64,000 nt of DNA from Oceanipulchritudo coccoides (GTDB taxonomy: Bacteria > Verrucomicrobiota > Verrucomicrobiia > Opitutales > Oceanipulchritudinaceae), in assembly GCF_010500615.1 (NCBI RefSeq), contig NZ_JAAGNX010000001.1, forward strand, positions 372,001 to 436,000, read 5' to 3'. How positions within the stretch are numbered: the stretch's first letter is position 1; the number at the start of each line of letters is the position of its first letter. Under the pieces are notes generated by a model. The model saw only the letters and a program-made list of their open reading frames with translations, was not told the origin of the DNA and did not search any database. Positions 15,710 through 22,897 of this stretch are shown here, piece after piece. The translations under genes and the position numbers were made by a program.

Positions 15710-15931
15710 TTCACCTTGGTATGCCTCAAGAACGGATCGACTGATTTCATCGACTTCCAACAATTCCCGATGTCGACACCACTCTACGAAGTCTCCCAGG
15801 TAGATGGTGCGAATCAGAACTGTCTTCTCCGCATAATTATGGGTTTCCAGTCAGAGTAGGTGATCCTTAACCAACTTCTCGAGTGTGGGATGCTCGACAC
15901 ACTCCATTGATGCTTGTTTTGCTAATGTCAT
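15710..15931 (-). pseudogene. Tyrosine recombinase N-terminal fragment, interrupted
   Basis: Read from ATG 15931, the frame gives MTLAKQASMECVEHPTLEKL..., then a TGA (15853-15851), then in the same frame HNYAEKTVLIRTIYLGDFVE WCRHRELLEVDEISRSVLEAY. This is the SAM-like core-binding domain of XerC/XerD-type integrases ('Y-x-x-K-T-...-Y-x-x-D-F-x-x-W'). The reading frame then runs into the RAYT inverted repeat and stops at 15697-15695. The catalytic domain is absent. The nonsense codon and the element both disable it, so it is probably the lost integrase of the island. Confidence 0.7.
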
Positions 15932-16137
15932 AGGGCTTGGATCAGTAGAGGCGGTCCGATTATAGCAACTTCATTGAGCTAAGGGCAATGGTTCGTGTGC
16001 CAGGCAATGAGTCATTTCTGATCGTATGGAAGCGTATTTGACGGGGTAGGGTGCCTATTCATCCCAGATCTATTTGACTCGTAATTTCTGGAACGGATGT
16101 AACGGTGGAAACCGATAGAAATTGCTGCTAGATCACC

Positions 16138-16752
16138 ATGTCGGTTACCATACAAGACCACCCCCGTCACCGGGAAATCCTGAAAAACCTGCGGGCGGTA
16201 GCGAAAGGAATCCAGATTACCTGGAGTGGTTCCTGTTACCGGAGTGTGGAACTAAAGTGGGCTCACCCCGATAACCTGATTTCCGGAAGGGGCAGTCTTG
16301 ATCATGGTAGCCGCTGGATGCGTCCGGGGCGATACCGGGTTGTCTATGGTGCTTCATCCGCACAAATTGCTTTGAAAGAGTCTCTGAGGGCTTTCCAGTA
16401 TTACGGTGTTAAGAAACCCCGACAAAATCCCCGCCTGCTGGTACAGATAGATACGTCCTTTTCGCGCATCGCAGATCTCACCTCAATCGAGGATCACCTC
16501 TCATGGCCAGGCAAAGATGACCTGCTCAACGAGGATTGGAGCAAAATCAATGAGCGGGGTTATGAAACCCTTTCCCAAGCCCTTGGGCGCGCCTTGGTTG
16601 AATGTGGATTTGAGGGGCTGGTTTGTAACTCCTCCCAGGATCGCCGTGGCAGAAATATCGTCTGGTTTCCCGATTACCTAGATTCCAGCTCCCAGGTTGA
16701 GATCGTGGGCTCCTCCGAATTAAAAAAATGGCTTGTAAGAAAACATGCATAA
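16138..16752 (+). CDS. RES-domain toxin
   Basis: A 204-residue RES-family protein. The conserved Arg-Tyr-Glu/Ser set is visible: CYRSVELKWA (about 33-42), GRYRVVYGASSAQIALKES (about 63-81) and the C-terminal NIVWFPD segment. RES toxins of characterised RES-Xre systems degrade NAD+ and arrest growth. Its partner is probably the DUF2384/Xre-type protein at 16801. The order here is toxin first, whereas the antitoxin usually comes first. The gap of 48 bp between them contains two direct copies of ACATGCATA, so the antitoxin may have its own promoter. No strong ribosome site precedes the ATG. Confidence 0.82.
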   Translation: MSVTIQDHPRHREILKNLRAVAKGIQITWSGSCYRSVELKWAHPDNLISGRGSLDHGSRWMRPGRYRVVYGASSAQIALKESLRAFQYYGVKKPRQNPRLLVQIDTSFSRIADLTSIEDHLSWPGKDDLLNEDWSKINERGYETLSQALGRALVECGFEGLVCNSSQDRRGRNIVWFPDYLDSSSQVEIVGSSELKKWLVRKHA

Positions 16753-16763
16753 GTACATGCATA
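16743..16763 (+). promoter_or_regulatory. Tandem ACATGCATA repeat, candidate operator
   Basis: ACATGCATA-AGT-ACATGCATA, two exact 9-bp direct repeats each with an ATGCAT palindrome 12 bp apart, overlaps the toxin stop codon upstream of the antitoxin gene. It is placed to be an autoregulatory site. Confidence 0.5.
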
Positions 16764-16800
16764 GTATTGACCGCAAAAAGAAATAGATGTAATTTACGCT

Positions 16801-17196
16801 ATGGCCACACAAACGATAAAGAGCTCTCGCAGGAGAACCACGAAAAAGAAAATAAGTAGGAGTACTGTCAGCCAGGATATGGATGTTAAGGCATTTTGCC
16901 GACGTTATAAAGTGGTGCGTCCCGACTTGACCCGGCTAACCGGGTATTCCCAACGTGCGGTCGATAAATGGGCGGCAGGCGACAAGCCGGGACCAGCTGC
17001 CAAGAAGCACCTGAAAGAAATTGTCCGACTGTTTGACGCCTTGGCGGATCTTATGGAAACCGATTATGTGGGGGAGTGGATTAAGACACCAAATGAGGCA
17101 TTTGAGGGTTCCACTCCCTTGCAGGTGATTGAGCGTGGTGAGGTTGATCGCATCTGGCGAATGATCTATCGGCTTGAGACCGGAGAAGCGGTTTAA
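16801..17196 (+). CDS. Xre/MbcA/ParS-type antitoxin (DUF2384)
   Basis: A 131-residue protein. A basic N-terminus (SSRRRTTKKK) leads to an HTH-like region with LTRLTGYSQRAVDKWAAG (about 46-63), then the DUF2384 toxin-binding domain with WIKTPNEAFEGSTPLQVIE and a final WRMIYRL (about 97-126). These domains pair with RES toxins. It lies 48 bp after the RES gene and is the likely neutralising partner and DNA-binding autoregulator. Confidence 0.82.
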   Translation: MATQTIKSSRRRTTKKKISRSTVSQDMDVKAFCRRYKVVRPDLTRLTGYSQRAVDKWAAGDKPGPAAKKHLKEIVRLFDALADLMETDYVGEWIKTPNEAFEGSTPLQVIERGEVDRIWRMIYRLETGEAV

Positions 17197-17244
17197 TCCC
17201 TTAAATACCCCTCAATACGACAAAAGACTACTTCCGTGCCTCGA

Positions 17245-17344
17245 TTATGCCTCTACCAAATATTTAGCGCTTTCGTAAGTTATTGCAAATAAACGCTTTG
17301 TAAAACCCAGTTCGAGTCCCCCCCTCTCCGCCATTCGACAAGCT
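17245..17344 (+). repeat. Attachment-like site, copy B (internal junction)
   Basis: TTATGCCTC at 17245-17253 is followed 70 nt later by the core AGTCCCCCCCTCTCCGCCAT plus TCGACAAGCT (17315-17344), a tRNA-Ser 3'-end-like sequence. Copy C at 20056-20155 has the same layout with 71 nt. The T-stem cannot pair, so this is not a tRNA. Confidence 0.7.
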
Positions 17345-17493
17345 TGTTGGAACTAAGGGGTCTACAACAAAAAGTGGGGACTGCGCATTTTTTTGGTTCA
17401 TGTTGAGGGTTAGTCTCAACTGACCAGGGGGACATGCTTAACTTCTATCAAAAGAGGGCCGCCTGACACCCAGGGGCATTTAAGGAATCTATT

Positions 17494-17655
17494 ATGGAAG
17501 AACAACAGGGCGGGGTCCCTCAGCAGACCGGTCCCTCCGAGAGACATCCCGATTTTTTCATTTCCCACAAAGTTATGGGCCAGAAATGGGCAAATTCTGA
17601 GGAAAAATCGGCTTCGGGGGGCGATCAGGGGGTCGAAAATATGGGAAATCAGTAG
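17494..17655 (+). CDS. Possible small polar protein
   Basis: A 53-codon frame (MEEQQGGVPQQTG...) is preceded by AAGGA seven bases upstream of the ATG, a good ribosome site. The product is hydrophilic and Gln/Gly/Ser-rich with no recognisable domain. Its TAG overlaps the first base of the palindrome GGGAAATTTCCC. It could be a real small protein or chance; no homology can be claimed. Confidence 0.25.
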   Translation: MEEQQGGVPQQTGPSERHPDFFISHKVMGQKWANSEEKSASGGDQGVENMGNQ

Positions 17656-17763
17656 GGAAATTTCCCACTTGAACCTCGTCGATCCCCTGGGCATGTCCCA
17701 TTGGCAGGAAATGGCTCCTGAGGCGTAATTCCAGTAAATATAGCTCACAATTTGCTTTTAATT

Positions 17764-17790
17764 GAGGCATAAGTGTGCGATTTATGCCTC
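17764..17790. promoter_or_regulatory. Inverted repeat abutting the fic start codon
   Basis: GAGGCATAA (17764-17772) and TTATGCCTC (17782-17790) are a perfect 9-bp inverted repeat with a 9-nt spacer ending immediately before the fic ATG at 17791. It could be an operator or an RNA hairpin that hides the start. The same 9-mer occurs at 10715 and 17245. Confidence 0.6.
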
Positions 17791-18885
17791 ATGCGTTGGA
17801 ACTGGCAGCAAACCGACTGGCCACACTTCAGGTATGAAAGTGGGAAATTCACCAAAGCGGAAACGGCTTTTCTGAAGGGTGTCGGCGTAGTCTTGGGCAC
17901 CTGCGAACATCTGGAGTCAGAGGATGCGCAGCGGCTCAAAATCGAACTGATTAGCACGGAGGCGATCAAGACCTCCGCGATTGAGGGAGAGGTGCTGGAC
18001 CGGGACAGTGTCCAGTCTTCGCTGAAGCGGCACTTTGGACTGCAATCCGATCGCAAACAGATCCCTGAACGGGAATCCGGCATCGCGGAATTGATGGTGG
18101 ATTTGTACACCAGCGCCGAAAAGCCGCTCACACATGAGGTGTTATTTTCCTGGCACCGGATGGTGATGGCTGGAAGTCGCGATGTTCGGGATATTGGAAG
18201 ATACCGCACCCATGATGAAGCGATGCAGGTGGTGTCGGGACCCATCGAGCATCGCCGGATCCATTTTGAAGCACCGCCTTCTGGACGGGTTGGTTTGGAA
18301 ATGGATGGTTTCATCAAGTGGTTCAACAAGACCCGGGACCTGCCCGCACTGGTGCGCAGTGGCTTGGCACATTTGTACTTTGTCAGTGTCCACCCCTTTG
18401 AGGATGGGAATGGCCGTATTGCGCGGGCCTTGTCGGAGAAGGTGTTGGCCCAGGCAATCGGTGAGCCAACCCTGACGGCATTGTCCTACCAGATCGAGAG
18501 TGAGCGAAAAGAATACTACAAGCAACTGGAGCTGGCCAACAAGGACCTGGAGGTGACGGCATGGCTGGAGTACTTTTGCGGGGAGGTTCTGGCTGCTCAG
18601 AAATGGACGCTTGGACAGATCCGCTTTCTGGTTGAAAAGACCAAGCTCTACGACCGGCTCAGGGGTCGCCTCAATGAACGTCAGCAGAAAGTTCTGGAGC
18701 GGATGTTCCGGGAAGGGCCTGAAGGATTCAAAGGCGGCTTGAGCGCCGAAAAGTACACTTCCATTGCGAAGTGCTCGAGGGCGACCACAACCCGCGATCT
18801 TACTGATTTGGTATCAATGGGGGCACTGGAGAAATCCGGCCAATTGAAGGGCACCCGTTATTGGCTTGCTCTTCCACAGAATTGA
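17791..18885 (+). CDS. Fic-domain AMP-transferase (DUF4172-Fic, self-inhibited class II)
   Basis: About 364 residues. ATG 17791 is preferred over the in-frame GTG at 17773 because it begins the DUF4172 signature WNWQQTDWPHFRY at residue 3. The inhibitory motif TSAIEGE (about residue 60) fits (S/T)xxxE(G/N), marking class II Fic proteins that block themselves. The catalytic motif HPFEDGNGRIAR is complete at about residue 200. A C-terminal winged-HTH-like segment (about 290-364, with ATTTRDLTDLVSMGALEKSG) probably binds DNA. Such proteins AMPylate target proteins. There is no adjacent antitoxin, consistent with self-inhibition. It lies between attachment-like copies B and C. Confidence 0.9.
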   Translation: MRWNWQQTDWPHFRYESGKFTKAETAFLKGVGVVLGTCEHLESEDAQRLKIELISTEAIKTSAIEGEVLDRDSVQSSLKRHFGLQSDRKQIPERESGIAELMVDLYTSAEKPLTHEVLFSWHRMVMAGSRDVRDIGRYRTHDEAMQVVSGPIEHRRIHFEAPPSGRVGLEMDGFIKWFNKTRDLPALVRSGLAHLYFVSVHPFEDGNGRIARALSEKVLAQAIGEPTLTALSYQIESERKEYYKQLELANKDLEVTAWLEYFCGEVLAAQKWTLGQIRFLVEKTKLYDRLRGRLNERQQKVLERMFREGPEGFKGGLSAEKYTSIAKCSRATTTRDLTDLVSMGALEKSGQLKGTRYWLALPQN

Positions 18886-18888
18886 TAA

Positions 18889-18996
18889 GGCTCAGTACTC
18901 CCTCGGAATCCACGTCTCCCCAGTCGCCGCGCACGTGCCGGTTGATGTAGGGGGCAAAGTCGACTCCAAGACCGATGGCGCCGGGGGTGTAAAGAA
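18889..18996 (-). pseudogene. Fragment of an 'RHxxGDWG' small-protein gene
   Basis: On the minus strand, after a TAG, the frame reads VLYTPGAIGLGVDFAPYINR then HVRGDWGDVDSEG. This matches the core of a family of about 100-residue proteins (TPGA...RHxxGDWGdxxxeD) common on plasmids and islands and of unknown function. It lacks a start and its C-terminal part runs into the 3' end of fic, so it is a remnant. Confidence 0.5.
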
Positions 18997-19341
18997 CCTA
19001 CAGGCCAACCATAGCCAAGGGCGTACCAGATCACGCTGGGCGTTTGGAGAATGAACGCAATGAACAGCTTCTCGGCTACTAACCCTTCAACTTGTGGAAG
19101 TAAATATCGCCTACTCTGACTAAACAACGAAACACCTAGCCCGCCTGGTGGTGTTGTCCCGGTGAACCTGGGAAGGGAGACGACATGTTTCAATCCAATC
19201 CTTCCGGAGAACTCGGTAATCGCGCGACTGTTCACGCTATGGAGGGGCCATAGCTGATGTTTAGAACCTTGAAGGTCAAGTTGAACCCGCGGGGTAGGGG
19301 ATGTGATGAAGTTTATCGGTTATTATGATGCTATTACTGAC
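18997..19341. other. Non-coding stretch upstream of higB
   Basis: No supported gene. Frames here are short, change reading frame and do not resemble a protein family. Probably decayed island DNA leading into the higBA promoter. Confidence 0.4.
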
Positions 19342-19370
19342 TTGACGAAGTTAACGCACATGTTAACTTT
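19342..19370 (+). promoter_or_regulatory. higBA promoter with paired GTTAAC operator
   Basis: TTGACG (19342-19347) is a good -35. TAACTT (19364-19369) sits near the -10 position. Two GTTAAC palindromes (19350-19355, 19362-19367) are 12 bp apart in the spacer and -10, a suitable operator for HigA. The predicted transcript would start at or next to the ATG at 19378. Confidence 0.5.
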
Positions 19371-19377
19371 ATGAAAA

Positions 19378-19728
19378 ATGAGGGAAGTCCTGTTTTTCAG
19401 GAGAGCGGATGGCAGCAGTCCGGTGGAGGAGTTTATCGACGCCCTGACCGATAAGCAGGCCAGAAAGGTCGCCTGGGTGCTTGGACTGATTGAGGACATG
19501 GACATCATCCCTTCACAATATTGGAAGAAACTGAAAAACACAGATGATATTTGGGAGGCCAGAATTCAGTTCGGGGGCGACATCTTCTGGATTCTCGGAT
19601 TCGAGAATGGAGGCAATTTTGTGGTGCTCACAAATGCCTTCGCCAAGAAGACGCAGAAGACTCCCCGCAGTGAAATTGCCCTGGCTGAGCAAAGAAGAAA
19701 GCACTATCTGAAGGAGAACAAGAAATGA
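19378..19728 (+). CDS. higB: HigB-like toxin (Gp49/RelE-ParE superfamily)
   Basis: A 116-residue protein of the phage Gp49/HigB type: EVLFFRRADGSSPVEEFID at the N-terminus, the YWKKLKNTDDIWEARIQFGG core (about 43-62), ILGFENGGNFVVLTNAFAKK (about 65-85) and a lysine-rich tail. Family members are ribosome-dependent mRNA endonucleases. Toxin precedes antitoxin, the usual HigBA order, with a 4-nt ATGA overlap with the next gene. No Shine-Dalgarno precedes the ATG. Confidence 0.88.
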   Translation: MREVLFFRRADGSSPVEEFIDALTDKQARKVAWVLGLIEDMDIIPSQYWKKLKNTDDIWEARIQFGGDIFWILGFENGGNFVVLTNAFAKKTQKTPRSEIALAEQRRKHYLKENKK

Positions 19729-20000
19729 GCGACTTAAAGAAATACATTGAGAAAAGAAAGGCCACCAATCCCGAATTTGCCGAGGGCTTTGACGAGGGGT
19801 ATGAGAACTTCCGAATTGGGATCATGCTCAAGCAGGCCCGACTGGATGCGGGACTAACGCAGGATGAGGTCGCCAGTGCAATTGGAACCCGGAAGACTGC
19901 AATTTCCAGGCTGGAGAATCATGTGCAGGACGTGAAGCTATCGACGGTCGAGAAGTATGTTAAAGCACTTGGCAAACGGATTGAAATCAAGATTGCCTGA
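19725..20000 (+). CDS. higA: HigA-type HTH antitoxin
   Basis: A 91-residue protein with a Cro/C1-type HTH (about 27-80): MLKQARLDAGLTQDEVASAI, then RKTAISRLENH. The helical N-terminus (SDLKKYIEKRKATNPEFAEG) is typical of antitoxins that pair with Gp49-like toxins. It overlaps the toxin stop by 4 nt, has a GGAGAA ribosome site inside the toxin gene, and should repress the shared promoter at 19342-19370. Confidence 0.9.
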   Translation: MSDLKKYIEKRKATNPEFAEGFDEGYENFRIGIMLKQARLDAGLTQDEVASAIGTRKTAISRLENHVQDVKLSTVEKYVKALGKRIEIKIA

Positions 20001-20055
20001 GGGTTTCCATCTGCAATTCCACTGGATGCAACTCAACACGACTCCAGTGTATTGA

Positions 20056-20155
20056 TTATACCTAAACCAAAATTCTTCTCGTTTTGCTGAGTTCTTGATT
20101 ATAAATACTTAAGAGATTCACGTACAAGTCCCCCCTCTCCGCCATTCGAGAAGCT
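20056..20155 (+). repeat. Attachment-like site, copy C (right island edge)
   Basis: TTATACCTA at 20056-20064, then after 71 nt from motif start the core AGTCCCCCCTCTCCGCCATT plus CGAGAAGCT (20127-20155). It matches copy B at 28 of 30 core positions, with one C fewer. Confidence 0.7.
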
Positions 20156-20193
20156 CATGGCAGGCCAAGCGAGCGCGACGAGTCGGGCATGAT

Positions 20194-21543
20194 CTACGGC
20201 TTGGGGTGCGCGAGGAGCCAATCCACGGTTTTCTCGGGAAACTGACTCCAGGAACCACCTGAGGCAAAGGTCGGGGAATGCCGTCCACCTTCGATTGTCC
20301 ATAACTCCACTGTGCCGCCCGGTGGGTTTGTGGCGTAGCGCGTGACTTTGGTGTCCAGGCCCGGGATGGTGAGATCGAGATCCAGAGACGCGTTGGTTTC
20401 GGTCTCTTGTCCTTCGCACCCATTGTAGGCGGCCCAGATCTCAATCGTCCCAACCGCGCCGGGATGTTGAAGCTGCGCGACGGGGATTGCGCCGGTGGGA
20501 TCCTTCACGAGTCCGCCCCCATAAGTGATGAGCTCGTCCTCGGTGCCATGGATTTGCAGGATGTGGACGGGTTCAGTTGGGACGTGCAGGCTCGGGTCCC
20601 ACTCGGTTACCCCGGCGAGGCTTGCGATGGATGCGATCATTGACGCCCGTTCGCTCGCCATGCGGTAGGCCATGAACCCTCCATTTGATTGTCCGATTAT
20701 ATGGATACGTTTTGGATCCACGTTGTACTGCTCGCAGATTTCGCTAATCAAACTGGTCAGGTAGGCGACGTCATCAACCTGCGAGTCGTAAAAGTTACAA
20801 CAGGCTGTGGTAGCGTTCCAGAACGTGTCTTGATCTTCGCTCGCCTCCTGTATTCCAGGCGGGGCGCAATATAGAAAGCCTCGCGACTCAGCCAGGGCAT
20901 TGATTCCGAAGTAGTTCGTGATCCCCGTCGGACTTCCAGTATATCCATGGAGGCCGATGAGCAATGGCATCGATACCTCAGGGTCGTACGAGGTGGGAAT
21001 GAACACCCTGGTCGGTCTGGGATGTGGATTCTGCAGTCGATAAAAGACTGAGGTATCGGGCCAAGGGAGCACGACGCCGGGATCGGCCGCGCCCACCGTT
21101 TCCCATGGTCCAGAGACTGTGGTCGCTGCTTCGAGGATGCCTTCTCCGGTCCAACTCCCCGTTACTGTCCCATCGAGGAACTCGAGGCGTAAGCCCGGAT
21201 CAAAAGGCGGGTCAATCGGCCCCAGGATATTGAGAATCGCACCCTCACTAGTGATTGATCCGTCACCGTCCGTCAGCACTGCGCGGTAGGTTCCGACGTC
21301 GGAAAATCCCGCTTCGCTTATGATCAGGTCCCGGCTGGTTGCCCCCGGGATCTCAATCCCGTTGAATTGCCATTGTATTGATGGGGTCGTAGTCCGGGGA
21401 TAGCGGATGAAGAGTGTTGCCGTACCACCCAGCTCAACGCTCGTGTCTTGTGGATGAAAAGCAATTACCGGAAGGGCGAAGGATTCCGTCAGTGCGATGA
21501 AGAAAACTCCAATGGCGAAAATCAGGCGGTTTATGAGCAGCAT
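20194..21543 (-). CDS. Secreted LpqC/PHB-depolymerase-like esterase with Ig-like domain
   Basis: About 449 residues from ATG 21543, which begins a clear signal peptide (LLINRLIFAIGVFFIAL); the frame stays open up to 21729. An Ig-like domain (about 30-105, ending VGTYRAVLTD) precedes a linker and an alpha/beta hydrolase of the feruloyl esterase / PHB depolymerase group (COG3509). The nucleophile is in GQSNGGFMAYRMA, the acid probably in HGTEDELITYG and the histidine in GGRHSPTF. The oxyanion region is IGLHGYTGSP. The substrate is an ester of an external polymer, not determinable here. It is convergent to attachment copy C and may be the first gene outside the island. Confidence 0.8.
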   Translation of the reverse strand: MLLINRLIFAIGVFFIALTESFALPVIAFHPQDTSVELGGTATLFIRYPRTTTPSIQWQFNGIEIPGATSRDLIISEAGFSDVGTYRAVLTDGDGSITSEGAILNILGPIDPPFDPGLRLEFLDGTVTGSWTGEGILEAATTVSGPWETVGAADPGVVLPWPDTSVFYRLQNPHPRPTRVFIPTSYDPEVSMPLLIGLHGYTGSPTGITNYFGINALAESRGFLYCAPPGIQEASEDQDTFWNATTACCNFYDSQVDDVAYLTSLISEICEQYNVDPKRIHIIGQSNGGFMAYRMASERASMIASIASLAGVTEWDPSLHVPTEPVHILQIHGTEDELITYGGGLVKDPTGAIPVAQLQHPGAVGTIEIWAAYNGCEGQETETNASLDLDLTIPGLDTKVTRYATNPPGGTVELWTIEGGRHSPTFASGGSWSQFPEKTVDWLLAHPKP

Positions 21544-21832
21544 GAGTGAGTAGGGCAACGAGTATTGAGCGGCAGCAAAGCCCGGTCGTTTGGTGTCGAT
21601 GGTTTCAATTGCGTTCAGGGTGTTCATGGGCACGGATACGGAGACCGAAATGGGGAGATGGTCCCGACGCCGTTGCTGACCGCGCCGCTCTCGTGGTAAA
21701 ACTTGAAGCGATTTGCGGCCCCTCGTCAATAGCCTAGGGCTTGGCCAAGCAGGGGCTTGGATTCAGGCTTCCTCAGGAATTATGCTACAGAGGCAAATTC
21801 AAGCTTTCAACCTACAGGCTTGTTTCTCGCCG
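21544..21832. other. Intergenic stretch around the esterase start
   Basis: The esterase frame continues upstream of 21543 to 21729, but that part is arginine-rich and lacks a signal peptide. No other gene or clear promoter is seen up to the aldo/keto reductase stop at 21833. Confidence 0.4.
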
Positions 21833-22804
21833 CTATTGCGGAAAGGTCTTCCTGAGGAATTCCATATCCTCGTCGCTGAGCTTGAATGACTGGGCGGCGA
21901 GATTGCAGGCGACCTGCCTTTCGTTGCGGAAGCCGGGGATGGTGCAGGCGACGCGCGGATGGTTCAGGACAAACCGCTGGGCCACCGAGGAGAGGGTCTC
22001 GACATCTGAACCGAAGCGAGCCACCAAGGCGTCAATGCGCGGCTTGATCTCGAGCAGCCCCTCGCGTGAAAAGGCCTTGTTGTTCCGGCGGAAATCCCCC
22101 TCATCAAATTTGGGCGGATTGTCTGGACTGTACTTGTTGAGGAGCCGGCCCTGGGCGAGGGGACTGAAGGCCACGAAGGACATCTCGTATTTCTCGAGGA
22201 GCTTTTGTACCGGACACCCGGCATCAATGTGTGGACGTTCGGCGATGTTGGCCCAGCTCTGCAGAACCGTGGGTCGGACCAACGGGACTGCTCTTTCAAA
22301 GTCCTCATTACTGTAGGCGCTCTGGCCCTTTACGCGGACCTTTCCCTCCTTGACGAGAGCATCCATGGTCGCAGCGGCTTCCTCAAGATGCGGCCCGAAG
22401 TCTCCATGGTGGAAATAGTAGATGTCGATATAGTCCCGCTGTAGATTGATCAGGGACTGCTCGCACTGGTGGCGGATGTGGGCGGGCTCGTAGGCGTGTT
22501 CCGCCGTTCCCGGGAAGTGGCCGATCTTCGTCGCAATGACAAAGTCCTCACTCTTCAGGCCCAACTTCTTGAGGACGCGGGCCAGCATGCGCTCGGCTTT
22601 CCCGTTTCCGTAGACATCGGCATTGTCGAAGTGGTTTACTCCGCCATCAACCGCCTGTTTGATTGCTACGGCGATTTCGTCCTCGTCCACATTTGCCCAG
22701 CCATTCGGATTGCCATTGACCCAGTTCAGACCGCCCATGGTCCAGCAGCCCAGACTGATTTCGCTCACTTTAATCTCTGAGTTTCCTAATTTGCGGTAAT
22801 TCAT
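21833..22804 (-). CDS. Aldo/keto reductase
   Basis: A 323-residue NADPH-dependent (beta/alpha)8 barrel. The catalytic tetrad is visible: Asp60 and Tyr65 in HFDNADVYGNG, Lys93 in ATKIGHF, and His132/133 in YYFHHGDFG. The C-terminal cofactor region has IPGFRNERQV. It resembles the YdjG/perakine-reductase type of general aldehyde or ketone reductases. Single gene; substrate unknown. Confidence 0.9.
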   Translation of the reverse strand: MNYRKLGNSEIKVSEISLGCWTMGGLNWVNGNPNGWANVDEDEIAVAIKQAVDGGVNHFDNADVYGNGKAERMLARVLKKLGLKSEDFVIATKIGHFPGTAEHAYEPAHIRHQCEQSLINLQRDYIDIYYFHHGDFGPHLEEAAATMDALVKEGKVRVKGQSAYSNEDFERAVPLVRPTVLQSWANIAERPHIDAGCPVQKLLEKYEMSFVAFSPLAQGRLLNKYSPDNPPKFDEGDFRRNNKAFSREGLLEIKPRIDALVARFGSDVETLSSVAQRFVLNHPRVACTIPGFRNERQVACNLAAQSFKLSDEDMEFLRKTFPQ

Positions 22805-22897
22805 GACTTATAGGATGCTTGCCTGTCAGGATTTGTCCAATCTCCTCTCGCAGGCCTGTTTGACAATCGCTGGAGGTGGCCTTATCTTCCAAGCATC

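Larger units (their letters stand above)
17197..17790. other. Intergenic stretch between RES/Xre and Fic modules
   Basis: Besides copy B of the attachment-like repeat, this 594-bp stretch holds a possible 53-codon frame (17494-17655), the palindrome GGGAAATTTCCC (17655-17666) and the GAGGCATAA inverted repeat before fic. No recognised gene is present. Confidence 0.5.

Noticed and set aside
17240-17334. A functional tRNA-Ser gene ending at 17334
   Set aside because: No GGAGAGG acceptor strand, no anticodon arm and the T-stem cannot pair with the C-run; only the 3' end is present.
18858-19235. 125-codon minus-strand ORF
   Set aside because: It covers the RHxxGDWG remnant in the wrong frame and matches nothing; the correct frame is broken.
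20000-20060. Terminator after higA (CACTGGA...TCCAGTG)
   Set aside because: Seven-base stem with a 16-nt loop and no T-tract; too weak to call.
10576-20155. Integron cassette array with attC sites
   Set aside because: The repeats lack attC-type inverted repeats and RYYYAAC cores, and no integron integrase is present.
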